Assembly: GCF_014137995.1 (NCBI RefSeq)
Contig: NZ_JACGWV010000001.1
Coordinates: 2,480,001 to 2,544,000, forward strand
Direction: 5' to 3'
From: Promicromonospora sukumoe
Lineage (GTDB): Bacteria; Actinomycetota; Actinomycetes; Actinomycetales; Cellulomonadaceae
Length of the DNA stretch: 64,000 bases
This document shows, in pieces, positions 16,588 to 25,285 of this stretch; position 1 is the stretch's first letter, and the number at the start of each line of letters is the position of its first letter. The position numbers and the translations under genes are program-made. The notes beneath the pieces were generated by a model. The model searched no databases. It saw only the letters and a program-made list of their open reading frames with translations, and had not been told where the DNA came from.

Positions 16588-19500
16588 ATGGACGACGGGC
16601 AGCGGCCCGCGGTCACGGTCGCCGTGCTGGGGCCGTTCGCCGTCGCGGTGGACGGCGCGGAGGTGCACCTGCCGGGCCGCCTGCGCGCGCTGCTGGCGGG
16701 ACTCGCCGTCGCCGCGGGCGCCCCGGTGCCGGTGGAGCGCCTGGTCGAGGTGGTGTGGGGCGAGGACCTGCCGGTCTCCCCGCAGCGGTCGCTCCAGGTG
16801 CTGGTCAGCAGGCTGAGGTCCGTCGTCGGCGACGACGCCGTCGAGACCGTCCCGGGCGGGTACCGGCTGGCGGTCCCGGCGGGGCAGGTCGACGTCGCGT
16901 CGTTCGCGGCGCTGGTCGCGGCCCAGGTCGATCCGGCCCGGCCCGACGACGCAGCCCAGGCCGACGACGCACCCCCGCCCGGCGATCCAGCCCCGTCCGA
17001 CGACGCGGCCTCGCCCAACGACCCAACACCCTCCGACCCGGCCCGACCCGAACGACAGCGCCTCCGCGACGCCCTGGCGCTGTGGCGCGGCGCGCCGTTC
17101 GAGGGCGTCGGGTCGGTGGTGCTGCACGCGGTCGACGGCCCGCGCCTGGACGAGCAGCGTCTGACGGCGCTCGCCCGGCGCATCGAGATCGACCTGTCAG
17201 CCCTGGACGACGGGGCACCGGACGACCGGGCACGGGACGACGGAGCGCCGGACGGCAGCCCCGAGGCGACGACCGACGCCCTCGTCGCCGAGCTCCGCGA
17301 GCTCACCGACCGGTACCCCCTGCAGGAGCGGTTCTGGGGCCAGCTCCTGACGGCGCTCGTCGCCGCCGGACGACGTGCCGAGGCGCTCGACGCCTACGCC
17401 CGGCTCGACCGGACCCTCGCCGACGAGCTGGGCATCGGCCCCGGGGAGGCGCTGCGCCGGCAGCACCGTGCGATCCTCGCGGGCTCCGACACCCGCGCGG
17501 GCGCCGCCACAGCAACCAGCCCAGCAACCAGCCCAGCGACCGGCACAGCAAACGGCCCAGCAACCAGCCCAACGACCGGCACAGCGAACGGCCCAGCAAC
17601 CACCACCGCGACCAGCGGAGACACCACCGACCAGCCCGGCTGGGTCCCCCGCCAGCTCCCGCTGGGCCCCCTCGCCTTCAGCGGTCGCGCGGACGCCCTC
17701 GCCGCGCTCGACACACTCCTGGCCGACGACGCCGCGCCCCGGGTCGTAGTGCTCGACGGCGCGGGCGGCGTCGGCAAGACGACGACGGCCCTGCACTGGG
17801 CGCACCGTGTGGCCGGACGGTTCCCCGACGGGCAGCTCTACGCGAACCTGCGGGGTTTCGACCCGGCGTCGGCCCCGGTGCCGGCGGGCCAGGTGGTGCG
17901 GGCGTTCCTGGAGGCGCTCGGGGTGGCCAAGGGCCGCGTCCCGGCGACGGAGGACGCCCGGCTCGCGCTGTACCGCAGCGTCGTCGCCGGACGGCGGCTG
18001 CTCGTCGTGCTCGACAACGCCCGCGACGCCGACCAGGTGGCGCCGCTCCTGCCCGGCCCCGGCGCCGGCCCGGCCGTCACCGTGGTGACCAGCCGCGCCA
18101 CCCTGTCCGGCCTGACGGCGCGGGACGCGCGCCGGGTCCCGCTCGGCACCCTGACGCCCGCCGAGGGTGCCGCCCTGCTGGCGCTGCGGGTCGGCGCCGG
18201 GCGGGCCGCGGCCGAGCCGGACGCCGTCCGCCGGATCGTGGAGCGCTGCGCGGGGCTGCCGCTCGCGGTCGTGATCGCCGCGGCCCGGGTGCTGGCCCGG
18301 CCCGCGTTCCCCCTGTCCGCCGTAGCGGACGAGCTGACCGACGGCGGCGCCCGGCTCGACGCGCTGGGCGACGACGACGCGATGGCGGACGTCCGCAGCG
18401 TGTTCGCGACGTCGTACCGCGCCCTGACGCCGGACGGCGCCCGGATGTTCCGGCTGCTCGGCGTGCACCCCGGCCCGGACGTGTCGCGGGACGCGGCCGT
18501 CGCCCTCTTCGACGGTCCGGACGACGGCGCCGCACCAGACCACACAGGCACCGCCCTGTCAGAGCTCGTCCGCGTCAGCCTCGTGACGGAGCACTCCCCC
18601 GGCCGGTACGCGATGCACGACCTCGTCGCCGAGTACGCCGGGGAGCGGGCCCGCCAGGACGAGCCGCGGGCGGCCCGCGAGGCCGCCGTCCGGCGGGTCA
18701 CGGCCTGGTACCTGGGCGTGGCCCTGGAGATGGACCGCCGCAGGTGGCCCGCGCGCGTGCGGCAGGAGTTCGTCCGGGACCCGGGCCCGGTCCGGGTGCC
18801 CGAGCAGGAGCCCACCGACTGGTTCCGGGCCGAGCGGACGGTGCTGCTCGCCGTCGTCGAGGCCGCCCGCGCCCAGGGGCTGACCGGCGAGGTGCTGTCC
18901 CTGGTCTGGGCGCTCTACAGCACGCTGTCCCACCGCGCCGAGCTGCGCGACGCGCTGTGGACCGTGCTGGTCGCGGCGCGCGACGTCGCCGTCGAGGTCG
19001 GCGACCGCCGGGCCGAGGTGTGGTGCACCCGCTACCTCGCGGCCCTGGCCGCGGACGCCGGGCGCGCGGCGGAGTGCGAGGCCCTGCGCCGGCGCACGAT
19101 CGGCCTCGCCGCGGAGCTGGGCGACATCAAGGTGCTCCAGATGGCGCACCAGGGCTACGCCGGCGACCTGGTCCGGTGGGGCCGGCACGCCGACGCGGTG
19201 CGCCAGGCCGAGCAGGCCCTCGTGCAGGGGCGCCGCACCGGCGAGCCGTACTACGAGGCCCACTCGCTGAACATCCTGGCGTGGGCGCTGGCGCACGACG
19301 GCGACCTCGGCCGGGCGCTGCCGCTCGCCGAGCAGGCCCTGGCGCTGCTGAACGACGACGACAACCCGACCACGCGAGCCGTCGTCTGGGACACGCTGGG
19401 CTTCGTGCACACGGCGCTCGGCGACCTGGAGCGCGCGATCGGCTGCTACCAGGAGGCCGTGGTCCGGTTCCGGGAGTTCGACATGCGGCAGGACCTGGTG

Positions 19501-19668
19501 GCGGCCGAGCGCCGGATGGCGGCGCTGCTCGGCGACGTCGGCCGCTGGGCGGAGGCGCGCGCCGCCTGGCAGGACTGTCTCGACCAGCACCTCGAGCTCG
19601 GCCTGGCCGACGTCCCGGCAATCCGCGCGGAGCTCGCGCGGGCCGCCGCCCTGGCCAAGCAGCACTAG
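16588..19668 (+). CDS. SARP-family regulator with NB-ARC and TPR domains
   Basis: A 1026-residue AfsR-like regulator and paralogue of the gene at 13291. It has a winged helix (about 5-95), a BTAD interrupted by an Asp/Pro/Ala-rich insertion (about 112-150) and a further Asp-rich stretch (about 210-228), then a Thr/Ala/Pro/Gly linker (about 308-348) encoded by DNA repeats. The NB-ARC ATPase has GAGGVGKTTT near 391, LVVLDNARD and HDLVAEYAGE. A C-terminal TPR region (about 750-1025) includes LAWALAHDGDLGRALPLAEQAL. The ATPase/TPR part normally gates DNA binding in response to nucleotide or phosphorylation. Shared architecture and adjacency suggest duplication followed by loss of the TPR part in the first copy. 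Confidence 0.87.
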   Translation: MDDGQRPAVTVAVLGPFAVAVDGAEVHLPGRLRALLAGLAVAAGAPVPVERLVEVVWGEDLPVSPQRSLQVLVSRLRSVVGDDAVETVPGGYRLAVPAGQVDVASFAALVAAQVDPARPDDAAQADDAPPPGDPAPSDDAASPNDPTPSDPARPERQRLRDALALWRGAPFEGVGSVVLHAVDGPRLDEQRLTALARRIEIDLSALDDGAPDDRARDDGAPDGSPEATTDALVAELRELTDRYPLQERFWGQLLTALVAAGRRAEALDAYARLDRTLADELGIGPGEALRRQHRAILAGSDTRAGAATATSPATSPATGTANGPATSPTTGTANGPATTTATSGDTTDQPGWVPRQLPLGPLAFSGRADALAALDTLLADDAAPRVVVLDGAGGVGKTTTALHWAHRVAGRFPDGQLYANLRGFDPASAPVPAGQVVRAFLEALGVAKGRVPATEDARLALYRSVVAGRRLLVVLDNARDADQVAPLLPGPGAGPAVTVVTSRATLSGLTARDARRVPLGTLTPAEGAALLALRVGAGRAAAEPDAVRRIVERCAGLPLAVVIAAARVLARPAFPLSAVADELTDGGARLDALGDDDAMADVRSVFATSYRALTPDGARMFRLLGVHPGPDVSRDAAVALFDGPDDGAAPDHTGTALSELVRVSLVTEHSPGRYAMHDLVAEYAGERARQDEPRAAREAAVRRVTAWYLGVALEMDRRRWPARVRQEFVRDPGPVRVPEQEPTDWFRAERTVLLAVVEAARAQGLTGEVLSLVWALYSTLSHRAELRDALWTVLVAARDVAVEVGDRRAEVWCTRYLAALAADAGRAAECEALRRRTIGLAAELGDIKVLQMAHQGYAGDLVRWGRHADAVRQAEQALVQGRRTGEPYYEAHSLNILAWALAHDGDLGRALPLAEQALALLNDDDNPTTRAVVWDTLGFVHTALGDLERAIGCYQEAVVRFREFDMRQDLVAAERRMAALLGDVGRWAEARAAWQDCLDQHLELGLADVPAIRAELARAAALAKQH
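17513..17605. repeat. Coding direct repeats in the linker of the second SARP
   Basis: A unit of roughly 39 bp, beginning CCAGCCCA.CGACCGGCAC and ending CGGCCCAGCAAC, occurs twice with few differences, after shorter copies of AGCAACCAGCCC. It encodes a TSPATGTANGPA-type linker. Confidence 0.7.
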
Positions 19669-19699
19669 CCCAGCAGCGCTAGCCGAGCAGCACTAGCCC
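19658..19699. repeat. 14-bp tandem repeat, three units, spanning two convergent stops
   Basis: AGCAGCACTAGCCC (19658-19671), AGCAGCGCTAGCCG (19672-19685) and AGCAGCACTAGCCC (19686-19699). Units 1 and 3 are identical. The stop of the SARP gene (19666-19668) is in unit 1 and the stop of sdhB (19693-19695, minus strand) is in unit 3. Confidence 0.92.
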
Positions 19700-20445
19700 C
19701 GCCGCCGCGAGATGGTCCGGCCCAGCCAGACCAGCGGGTCGTACCGCCGGTCGGCGACGCGTTCCTTCATCGGGATGAGCGCGTTGTCGGTGATCTTGAT
19801 CCCCTCGGGGCACACCTCGGTGCAGCACTTGGTGATGTTGCAGCGGCCCAGGCCGTGGTCCTCCTGCGCGGCGGGCACCCGGTCGGCGACGTCGAGCGGG
19901 TGCATCTCCAGCTCGGCCACCCGCATCAGGAACCGCGGGCCGGAGAACGCCTCCTTGTTCTCGTCGTGGTCGCGCACCACGTGGCAGGTGTCCTGGCACA
20001 GGAAGCACTCGATGCACTTGCGGAACTCCTGCGAGCGCTCGACGTCGACCTGCGCCATCCGGTACTCGCCGGGCGCCAGGCCCTCGGGCGGCGTGAACGA
20101 CGGCACCTCGCGCGCCTTCGCGTAGTTGAACGACACGTCCGTCACGAGGTCGCGCAGCACCGGGAAGGTGCGCATCGGCGTCACGGTCACGACGTCGGTC
20201 GGCCTGAACACCGACATCCGCGTCATGCAGAGCAGCCGCGGCCGCCCGTCGATCTCCGCCGAGCAGGACCCGCACTTGCCCGCCTTGCAGTTCCACCGCA
20301 CCGCGAGGTCGGGGGTCTGCGTGGCCTGGAGGCGGTGCAGGACGTCGAGCACCACCTCGCCCTCGTTGACCTCGACCGTGTAGTCCGCGAGCGCCCCGCC
20401 GTCGGCGTCCCCGCGCCAGACCCGGAACCGGCCCTTGTAGCTCAT
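19693..20445 (-). CDS. sdhB: Succinate dehydrogenase/fumarate reductase iron-sulfur subunit
   Basis: A 250-residue electron-transfer subunit. The N-terminal ferredoxin fold has CKAGKCGSCSAEIDGRPRLLC for the [2Fe-2S] cluster. The C-terminal half has CIECFLCQDTC and CNITKCCTEVCPEGIK for the [4Fe-4S] and [3Fe-4S] clusters. It passes electrons from the flavoprotein to the membrane anchor and quinone on the cytoplasmic face. The ATG at 20445 overlaps the sdhA stop by 4 bp. It is the last gene of a four-gene operon and ends inside the 14-bp triple repeat. Confidence 0.95.
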   Translation of the reverse strand: MSYKGRFRVWRGDADGGALADYTVEVNEGEVVLDVLHRLQATQTPDLAVRWNCKAGKCGSCSAEIDGRPRLLCMTRMSVFRPTDVVTVTPMRTFPVLRDLVTDVSFNYAKAREVPSFTPPEGLAPGEYRMAQVDVERSQEFRKCIECFLCQDTCHVVRDHDENKEAFSGPRFLMRVAELEMHPLDVADRVPAAQEDHGLGRCNITKCCTEVCPEGIKITDNALIPMKERVADRRYDPLVWLGRTISRRRG

Positions 20446-22472
20446 GCCGTGCCTCCCTCGGGTTGCGGCGCCGCGGCCCGCCCGACGTTCGGGTGCCCTG
20501 CGTCCGGGTGCCTCGCGTCCGGGTGCCCGGCCAGCTCGGCCGGCGTGTAGTACTTCTCCAGCTCGGTCAGGTCGAACAGGGCGAGCAGGTCCGGGCGCAT
20601 GGGTTCCCGTTCGGCGGGCTCGACGGCGGTCCGCGGTACGACGGCGGCCCCCGCGCCGGCCCCCGCACCGAGCCCGGAGCCGGACCGGACGCAGTGGGTC
20701 ACCAGCACCCGGTGCCGCCACGTGGCGTCGAGGCCGGGGTAGTCCTCGCGGGTGTGCCCGCCGCGGCTCTCGGTACGTAGCAGCGCGGAGGACGCGACGG
20801 CCTCGCTGACCATGAGCATGTTGCGCAGGTCGAGCGCGAGGTGCCAGCCGGGGTTGTACTGCCGGTGGCCCTCGACGACCACGTCGTGCACGCGGGCCCG
20901 CAGCTCGGCGAGCCGATCGAGCGCGGCGACCATCTCCTGCTCGGTACGGATGATGCCGACCAGGTCGTTCATCACGCGCTGCAGCTCGGCGTGCAGCGTG
21001 TAGGGGTTCTCGCCCGCGAGGCCGGCGGGGTGCGCCTCGAAGGGGGCGAGCGTCATGGCGGCGGCCAGCTCGACGTCGTCGTCCCGGACTGCCGGCCGGC
21101 GCTCCAGGCCGACGACGTAGTCCGCCGCGCCGAGCCCGGCGCGGCGGCCGAACACCAGCAGGTCGGACAGCGAGTTGCCGCCGAGCCGGTTGGAGCCGTG
21201 CATCCCGCCGGCGCACTCCCCCGCCGCGAACAGCCCCGGCACGCGGGACTGCCCGGTGTCGGGGTCCACGGCGATGCCGCCCATCACGTAGTGGCAGGTG
21301 GGGCCCACCTCCATGGGCTCGGCCGTGATGTCGACGTCGGCCAGCTCCTTGAACTGGTGGTACATCGAGGGCAGGCGCCGCCGGATCTCGTCGGCGGGCA
21401 TGCGGCTGGCGATGTCGAGGTAGACGCCGCCGTGCGGGGAGCCGCGTCCCTCCTTGACCTCGGTGTTGATCGCGCGGGCCACCTCGTCGCGCGGCAGCAG
21501 GTCGGGGGTGCGGCGGTTGCTCTCCTGGTCGTCGTACCAGCGGTCGGCCTCGTCCTCGGTCTGGGCGTACTGCCCCTTGAAGACGTCGGGCACGTACCCG
21601 AACATGAAGCGCTCCCCGTCGGAGTTGCGCAGCACGCCGCCGTCGCCGCGCACGCCCTCGGTCACGAGGATGCCCTTGACGCTGGGCGGCCAGACCATGC
21701 CCGTGGGGTGGAACTGGACGAACTCCATGTCCACCAGGCTCGCGCCGGCCCGCAGGGCGAGGGCGTGCCCGTCCCCCGTGTACTCCCACGAGTTCGACGT
21801 GACCTGGAAGGACTTGCCGATCCCGCCCGTGGCCAGCACGACGGCCGGCGCGGAGAACAGCACGTGCCGGCCCGACTCCCGCCAGTACCCGAAGGCACCG
21901 GCGACCGGGGCGTGGTGCCCGTCGCCGTCGGGGTCGGTGAGCAGCTCCGTGACGGTGCACTCGGCGAACACCCGCAGCCGCGCCTCGAAGTCGCCGGTCT
22001 CGTCGTGGTCGGCCTGCTGCAGCGCGACGATGCGCTGCTGGAGGGTGCGCAGCAGCTCCAGCCCGGTGCGGTCGCCGACGTGCGCCAGTCGCGGGTAGGT
22101 GTGCCCGCCGAAGTGGCGCTGGCTGATCCGGCCGTCCGGCGTCCGGTCGAACAGCGCGCCGTACGTCTCCAGCTCCCAGACCCGCTCGGGCGCCTCCTTG
22201 GCGTGCAGCTCCGCCATCCGCCAGCTGTTCAGGAACTTGCCGCCGCGCATCGTGTCGCGGAAGTGCACCTGCCAGGAGTCGTGCTCGTTGACGTTGCCCA
22301 TCGCGGCGGCGCACCCGCCCTCGGCCATCACGGTGTGCGCCTTGCCGAACAGCGACTTGCACACGATCGCCGTGCGCAGCCCGCGCTCGCGGGCCTCGAT
22401 CGCGGCGCGCAGCCCCGCGCCGCCCGCCCCGATCACGAGGACGTCGTAGTCGTGCCGTTCGATCTCGGTCAA
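20442..22472 (-). CDS. sdhA: Succinate dehydrogenase/fumarate reductase flavoprotein subunit
   Basis: A 676-residue catalytic subunit. GAGGAGLRAAIEA near residue 16 is the FAD dinucleotide site. The His in SLFGKAHTVMAEGGCAAAMG (about residue 46) is the covalent FAD ligand. GECAGGMHGSNRLGGNSLSDLLVFG is the family's second FAD motif, and RQYNPGWHLALDLRNML marks the C-terminal helical domain. The protein oxidises succinate to fumarate; the chemistry is reversible and the sequence alone does not settle direction. The start is a TTG at 22470-22472 with GGAAGGG upstream; no ATG or GTG gives an intact N-terminus. The tail has a His/Pro/Asp-rich repeat (AGHPDARHPDAGHPN). Confidence 0.95.
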   Translation of the reverse strand: MTEIERHDYDVLVIGAGGAGLRAAIEARERGLRTAIVCKSLFGKAHTVMAEGGCAAAMGNVNEHDSWQVHFRDTMRGGKFLNSWRMAELHAKEAPERVWELETYGALFDRTPDGRISQRHFGGHTYPRLAHVGDRTGLELLRTLQQRIVALQQADHDETGDFEARLRVFAECTVTELLTDPDGDGHHAPVAGAFGYWRESGRHVLFSAPAVVLATGGIGKSFQVTSNSWEYTGDGHALALRAGASLVDMEFVQFHPTGMVWPPSVKGILVTEGVRGDGGVLRNSDGERFMFGYVPDVFKGQYAQTEDEADRWYDDQESNRRTPDLLPRDEVARAINTEVKEGRGSPHGGVYLDIASRMPADEIRRRLPSMYHQFKELADVDITAEPMEVGPTCHYVMGGIAVDPDTGQSRVPGLFAAGECAGGMHGSNRLGGNSLSDLLVFGRRAGLGAADYVVGLERRPAVRDDDVELAAAMTLAPFEAHPAGLAGENPYTLHAELQRVMNDLVGIIRTEQEMVAALDRLAELRARVHDVVVEGHRQYNPGWHLALDLRNMLMVSEAVASSALLRTESRGGHTREDYPGLDATWRHRVLVTHCVRSGSGLGAGAGAGAAVVPRTAVEPAEREPMRPDLLALFDLTELEKYYTPAELAGHPDARHPDAGHPNVGRAAAPQPEGGTA

Positions 22473-22499
22473 GGCTGCTTTCCCTTCCGGTGACGGGCG

Positions 22500-23324
22500 C
22501 TATCCGATGAGGCGAAGGTCGACGATCGTCCCGCGCGCCACGAGCGTCACGTACAGGTCCGTGAGGATCAGCGACGCGAGCGTGATCCACGCGAAGAACA
22601 TGTGCCGCGTGTTCAGCGCGGAGATCCGGGTCCAGAACCAGTAGCGCACCGGGTGCTTCGAGAAGTGGGTGAGCCGGCCGCCCATGACGTGCCGGCACGA
22701 GTGGCAGGACGCCGTGTAGCACCACAGCAGCGCCACGTTCGCGAGCAGCACCAGGTTGCCGACGCCGACGACGAACCCGTCGTCGGGATGCCGGAACGCG
22801 ACGAGCGCGTCGTAGGTGTTGACCAGCGAGACCAGCACCGCGAAGTAGAAGAAGTACCGGTGCGCGTTCTGCAGGATCAGCGGGAACCGGGTCTCGCCCG
22901 TCTGCCGCGCGTGCGGCTCCGGCACCGCGCAGGCCGCCGGCGCCAGCCAGAACGACCGGTAGTACGCCTTGCGGTAGTAGTAGCAGGTCAGCCGGAAGCC
23001 CAGCAGGAACGGCAGGCTGAGTGCCGCGTACGGGATCAGCGGGTTGTCGGGCAGGAACATGCCGAAGTGCGAGGAGCCCGGCGCCGACGCGCACCCGAGC
23101 GAGACGCACGGCGAGTAGAACGGCGTCAGGTAGCGCTCGTCCGCGAAGAAGTACGCCTGCTCGAACGCCCGCGCGGTGGCGTAGACGACGAAGACCAGCA
23201 GGCCGGCCGCCGTCGCGGCGGGCGCGAGCCACCATCGGTCCGTGCGCAGCGTCCGGGCACCGACCGCGGCACGCCCGGGTGCGTCGACGCCCCGGGCGCC
23301 GACCCGACGGGCGGTCGCCGTCAC
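22500..23324 (-). CDS. sdhC: Succinate dehydrogenase membrane anchor, single large cytochrome b subunit
   Basis: A 274-residue membrane protein with about five hydrophobic helices. It fits the single-subunit anchor found in the actinobacterial SdhCAB type (quinone-binding, haem b). Candidate haem ligands are His residues in LILQNAHRYFFYFAVL and in the CHSCRHVMGG and NTRHMFFAW segments. The long N-terminal arm is unusual. It begins with a GTG whose last bases overlap the stop of the small upstream gene (GTGA), and it precedes sdhA by 27 bp. This SdhC-A-B order with one anchor resembles the second sdh cluster of streptomycetes. Confidence 0.85.
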   Translation of the reverse strand: MTATARRVGARGVDAPGRAAVGARTLRTDRWWLAPAATAAGLLVFVVYATARAFEQAYFFADERYLTPFYSPCVSLGCASAPGSSHFGMFLPDNPLIPYAALSLPFLLGFRLTCYYYRKAYYRSFWLAPAACAVPEPHARQTGETRFPLILQNAHRYFFYFAVLVSLVNTYDALVAFRHPDDGFVVGVGNLVLLANVALLWCYTASCHSCRHVMGGRLTHFSKHPVRYWFWTRISALNTRHMFFAWITLASLILTDLYVTLVARGTIVDLRLIG

Positions 23325-23611
23325 GACCGGTCGCCGTGGTAGCCGCCGAGCCCCTCGTCGTCCGCGTCGCTGAACATCGCCGCGTCCAGCGGGGTGTCGG
23401 GCACGACGACGGGCTCGGGCGCCGGGCCCGTGCCGCCCGCCTGTGCGGGGTGGGCCGCGGCGAGGTCGCCGGCGTCGATCTCCAGCCGCTCCAGGTCGTT
23501 CACCAGCCTGCGGACCTCGGGTGCGTCACCGAAGGCGCCGCGCACGTCGGCGACGCTCCGACGCAGCTGCTCGATGGAACGGCGCAGCGTCGCGAACTCG
23601 GCGGTCGTCAT
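23321..23611 (-). CDS. Small coiled-coil protein at the head of the sdh operon
   Basis: A 96-residue acidic protein that I do not recognise. Residues 1-50 are a predicted helix with heptads (FATLRRSIEQLRRSVADVRGAFGDAPEVRRLVNDLERLEID). The rest is Pro/Ala-rich and ends in DDEGLGGYHGDRS. There is no membrane segment or cysteine. A strong AGGAGG site lies 7 bases before the ATG, and the stop overlaps the sdhC start (GTGA), so the protein is made together with the anchor. An accessory or assembly role for the dehydrogenase is plausible by position only. Confidence 0.65.
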   Translation of the reverse strand: MTTAEFATLRRSIEQLRRSVADVRGAFGDAPEVRRLVNDLERLEIDAGDLAAAHPAQAGGTGPAPEPVVVPDTPLDAAMFSDADDEGLGGYHGDRS

Positions 23612-23754
23612 GGGACACCTCCTTGGCGACGCGCCTCACCCCGTCGTGAGGTGCGTCACACCAGACTCTGCCGTGCGTGCCCGGCTATGGCAAGGGCGAA
23701 CCTGGCGCGGGGCGGGAGCGATACGGGAACGAGACGTGACGGGCGGCACGGTTG

Positions 23755-23772
23755 ACCTCGAGCACTTGAGGT
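23755..23772 (+). promoter_or_regulatory. MerR-type operator
   Basis: ACCTCGAGCACTTGAGGT is an 18-bp dyad with one mismatched pair, overlapping a TTGACC -35-like box at 23752-23757 and lying 17 bp before the MerR start. Its halves resemble operators of MerR/SoxR-family activators, which sit inside long-spacer promoters. Autoregulation of the MerR-SDR unit is the simplest reading. Confidence 0.65.
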
Positions 23773-23788
23773 AGCGGAGCCTGAGGGC

Positions 23789-24244
23789 ATGGGAACGACG
23801 ACGAGCAGGGCGCCCGGACGGGCGCTGACCATGCAGGAGGCCGCGCGGCGGACCGGGCTCAGCCAGTCCACGCTGCGGTACTACGAGCAGATCGGGCTGG
23901 TCCCGCCGGTGGACCGCGACCCCGACAGCGGGCACCGCCGGTTCGGGCCGCGCGCCGTCGAGACGCTGGAGGCGCTGTCCTGCCTGCGCGGCGCCGGCGT
24001 GCCGATCGACGAGATGCGGCGCTACCTCGCGCTGCTCGAACCCGGCGACGTCGCGGCAGCCGCCGAAGAGGCCGCGCTGTTCGCGGCGCACGCCGACCGC
24101 GTCGAGGCGGAGATCGCCCGGATGACGGTGCGCCTGGAGTACCTGCGGGCCAAGACCGACCTGTGGCAGTCCCGCGTGGACGGCGACGCCGACGCCGAGC
24201 GCCGGGCCACCCAGCGGACCGTCGCGGCGATGGAGCAGATGTGA
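23789..24244 (+). CDS. MerR-family transcriptional regulator
   Basis: A 151-residue MerR regulator. The winged helix is TMQEAARRTGLSQSTLRYYEQIGLVPPVDRDPDSGHRRFG (about 14-53), followed by a dimerisation coiled coil (AAEEAALFAAHADRVEAEIARMTVRLEYLRAKTDLW). There are no conserved cysteines at the helix end, so it is not a metal or [2Fe-2S] sensor like CueR or SoxR and more likely responds to small organic compounds. Its stop overlaps the SDR start (GTGA); the pair follows the common MerR plus reductase arrangement and probably controls itself through the upstream dyad. Confidence 0.88.
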   Translation: MGTTTSRAPGRALTMQEAARRTGLSQSTLRYYEQIGLVPPVDRDPDSGHRRFGPRAVETLEALSCLRGAGVPIDEMRRYLALLEPGDVAAAAEEAALFAAHADRVEAEIARMTVRLEYLRAKTDLWQSRVDGDADAERRATQRTVAAMEQM

Positions 24245-25194
24245 GCGCCGCACCCGTCCTCGTGACCGGCGGCAACGGCTACGTCGGCAGCCGGCTCGTC
24301 GCCACGCTCCTGGAGCGCGGGTACCGGGTCCGCGCCACGGTGCGGGACGCGCGCCGGGCGGACGACGTCGGGCACCTCGTGCGCGCCGCCGGCGTCGACC
24401 CCGGCGACCGCCTGGAGACGGTCGTGACCTCCCTGGACGACGACGCGGGCTGGGCCGGGGCGCTCGACGGCGTCGCGGTCGTCCACCACGTCGCCTCGCC
24501 GTTCCTCTCCGTGCCCGAGGACCGGGCCGAGGAGGTCATCGCGCCCGCCGTCGACGGCACGCTGCGGGTGCTGCGGCACGCCCGGGACGCGGGCACGGCG
24601 CACGTCGTGATGACGTCGTCGTTCGCCGCCGTCGGCTACAGCCCCAAGGCCGGCGGGCGCTACGACGAGACGGACTGGACCGACCCCGAGGACCCGAACG
24701 ACCCCTACATCCGCTCCAAGGCGCTGGCCGAGCGTGCCGCGTGGGACCTCGTGGCCGGGCAGGACGGCGGGCCCGGCCTGACCGTCCTCAACCCGACCGG
24801 GATCTTCGGCCCGGTGCTGGACGGGCGGCTGTCCACGTCCGTCGGGGCCGTCCAGGGCCTGCTGACCGGCGCGGTGCCGGTGCTCCCACGGCTGCGGTTC
24901 GGCGTCGTCGACGTCCGCGACGTCGCCGAGGCACACGTCCGCGCGATGACGACGCCGGCGGCCGTCGGCGAGCGCATCCTGCTGACGAGCGGCGACGTCG
25001 TGACCTGGGGCTGGGTGATCGACCTGCTGCGGCGCGAGCTGGGCGCGGACGTCTCCACGGTGGTGCAGGACGGCGCCGAGCCCCCGCACCTGGAGATCAG
25101 CAACGACAAGGCGCGGCGGCTGCTGGGGATGTCGTTCCGGCCCGCCGGCACGACGCTGCTGGACACCGCGCGCAGCCTGCTCGCCCGGGGTTGA
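24241..25194 (+). CDS. NAD(P)-dependent SDR (dihydroflavonol-4-reductase-like)
   Basis: A 317-residue extended SDR. VTGGNGYVGSRLVATLL is the nucleotide site, HHVASPF is typical of aldehyde/dihydroflavonol reductases, MTSSFAAVGY holds the active Ser, and YIRSKALAE gives the Tyr-x-x-x-Lys pair. It probably reduces an aldehyde or ketone in the cytoplasm; the substrate is unknown. The GTG start overlaps the MerR stop, so both are co-translated and the reductase is presumably induced by the regulator's ligand. Confidence 0.85.
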   Translation: MSAAPVLVTGGNGYVGSRLVATLLERGYRVRATVRDARRADDVGHLVRAAGVDPGDRLETVVTSLDDDAGWAGALDGVAVVHHVASPFLSVPEDRAEEVIAPAVDGTLRVLRHARDAGTAHVVMTSSFAAVGYSPKAGGRYDETDWTDPEDPNDPYIRSKALAERAAWDLVAGQDGGPGLTVLNPTGIFGPVLDGRLSTSVGAVQGLLTGAVPVLPRLRFGVVDVRDVAEAHVRAMTTPAAVGERILLTSGDVVTWGWVIDLLRRELGADVSTVVQDGAEPPHLEISNDKARRLLGMSFRPAGTTLLDTARSLLARG

Positions 25195-25250
25195 CGCAGG
25201 TCACACCGAACCGTCGGCTCTGCGTCGTTGCCCCACCACCGCCCATAGTG

Positions 25251-25269
25251 TTAGGTAAGCCTTACCTGA
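25251..25269 (+). promoter_or_regulatory. IdeR/DtxR iron box
   Basis: TTAGGTAAGCCTTACCTGA matches the actinobacterial iron-box consensus TTAGGTTAGGCTAACCTAA at 15 of 19 positions, with a perfect AGGTAAG-C-CTTACCT core. It lies 16 bp before the SIP-domain gene, next to a CATAGT -10-like element at 25244-25249. Iron-dependent control of the SIP and ferritin genes is inferred. Confidence 0.85.
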
Positions 25270-25285
25270 CCTAGGAGACGACGAC

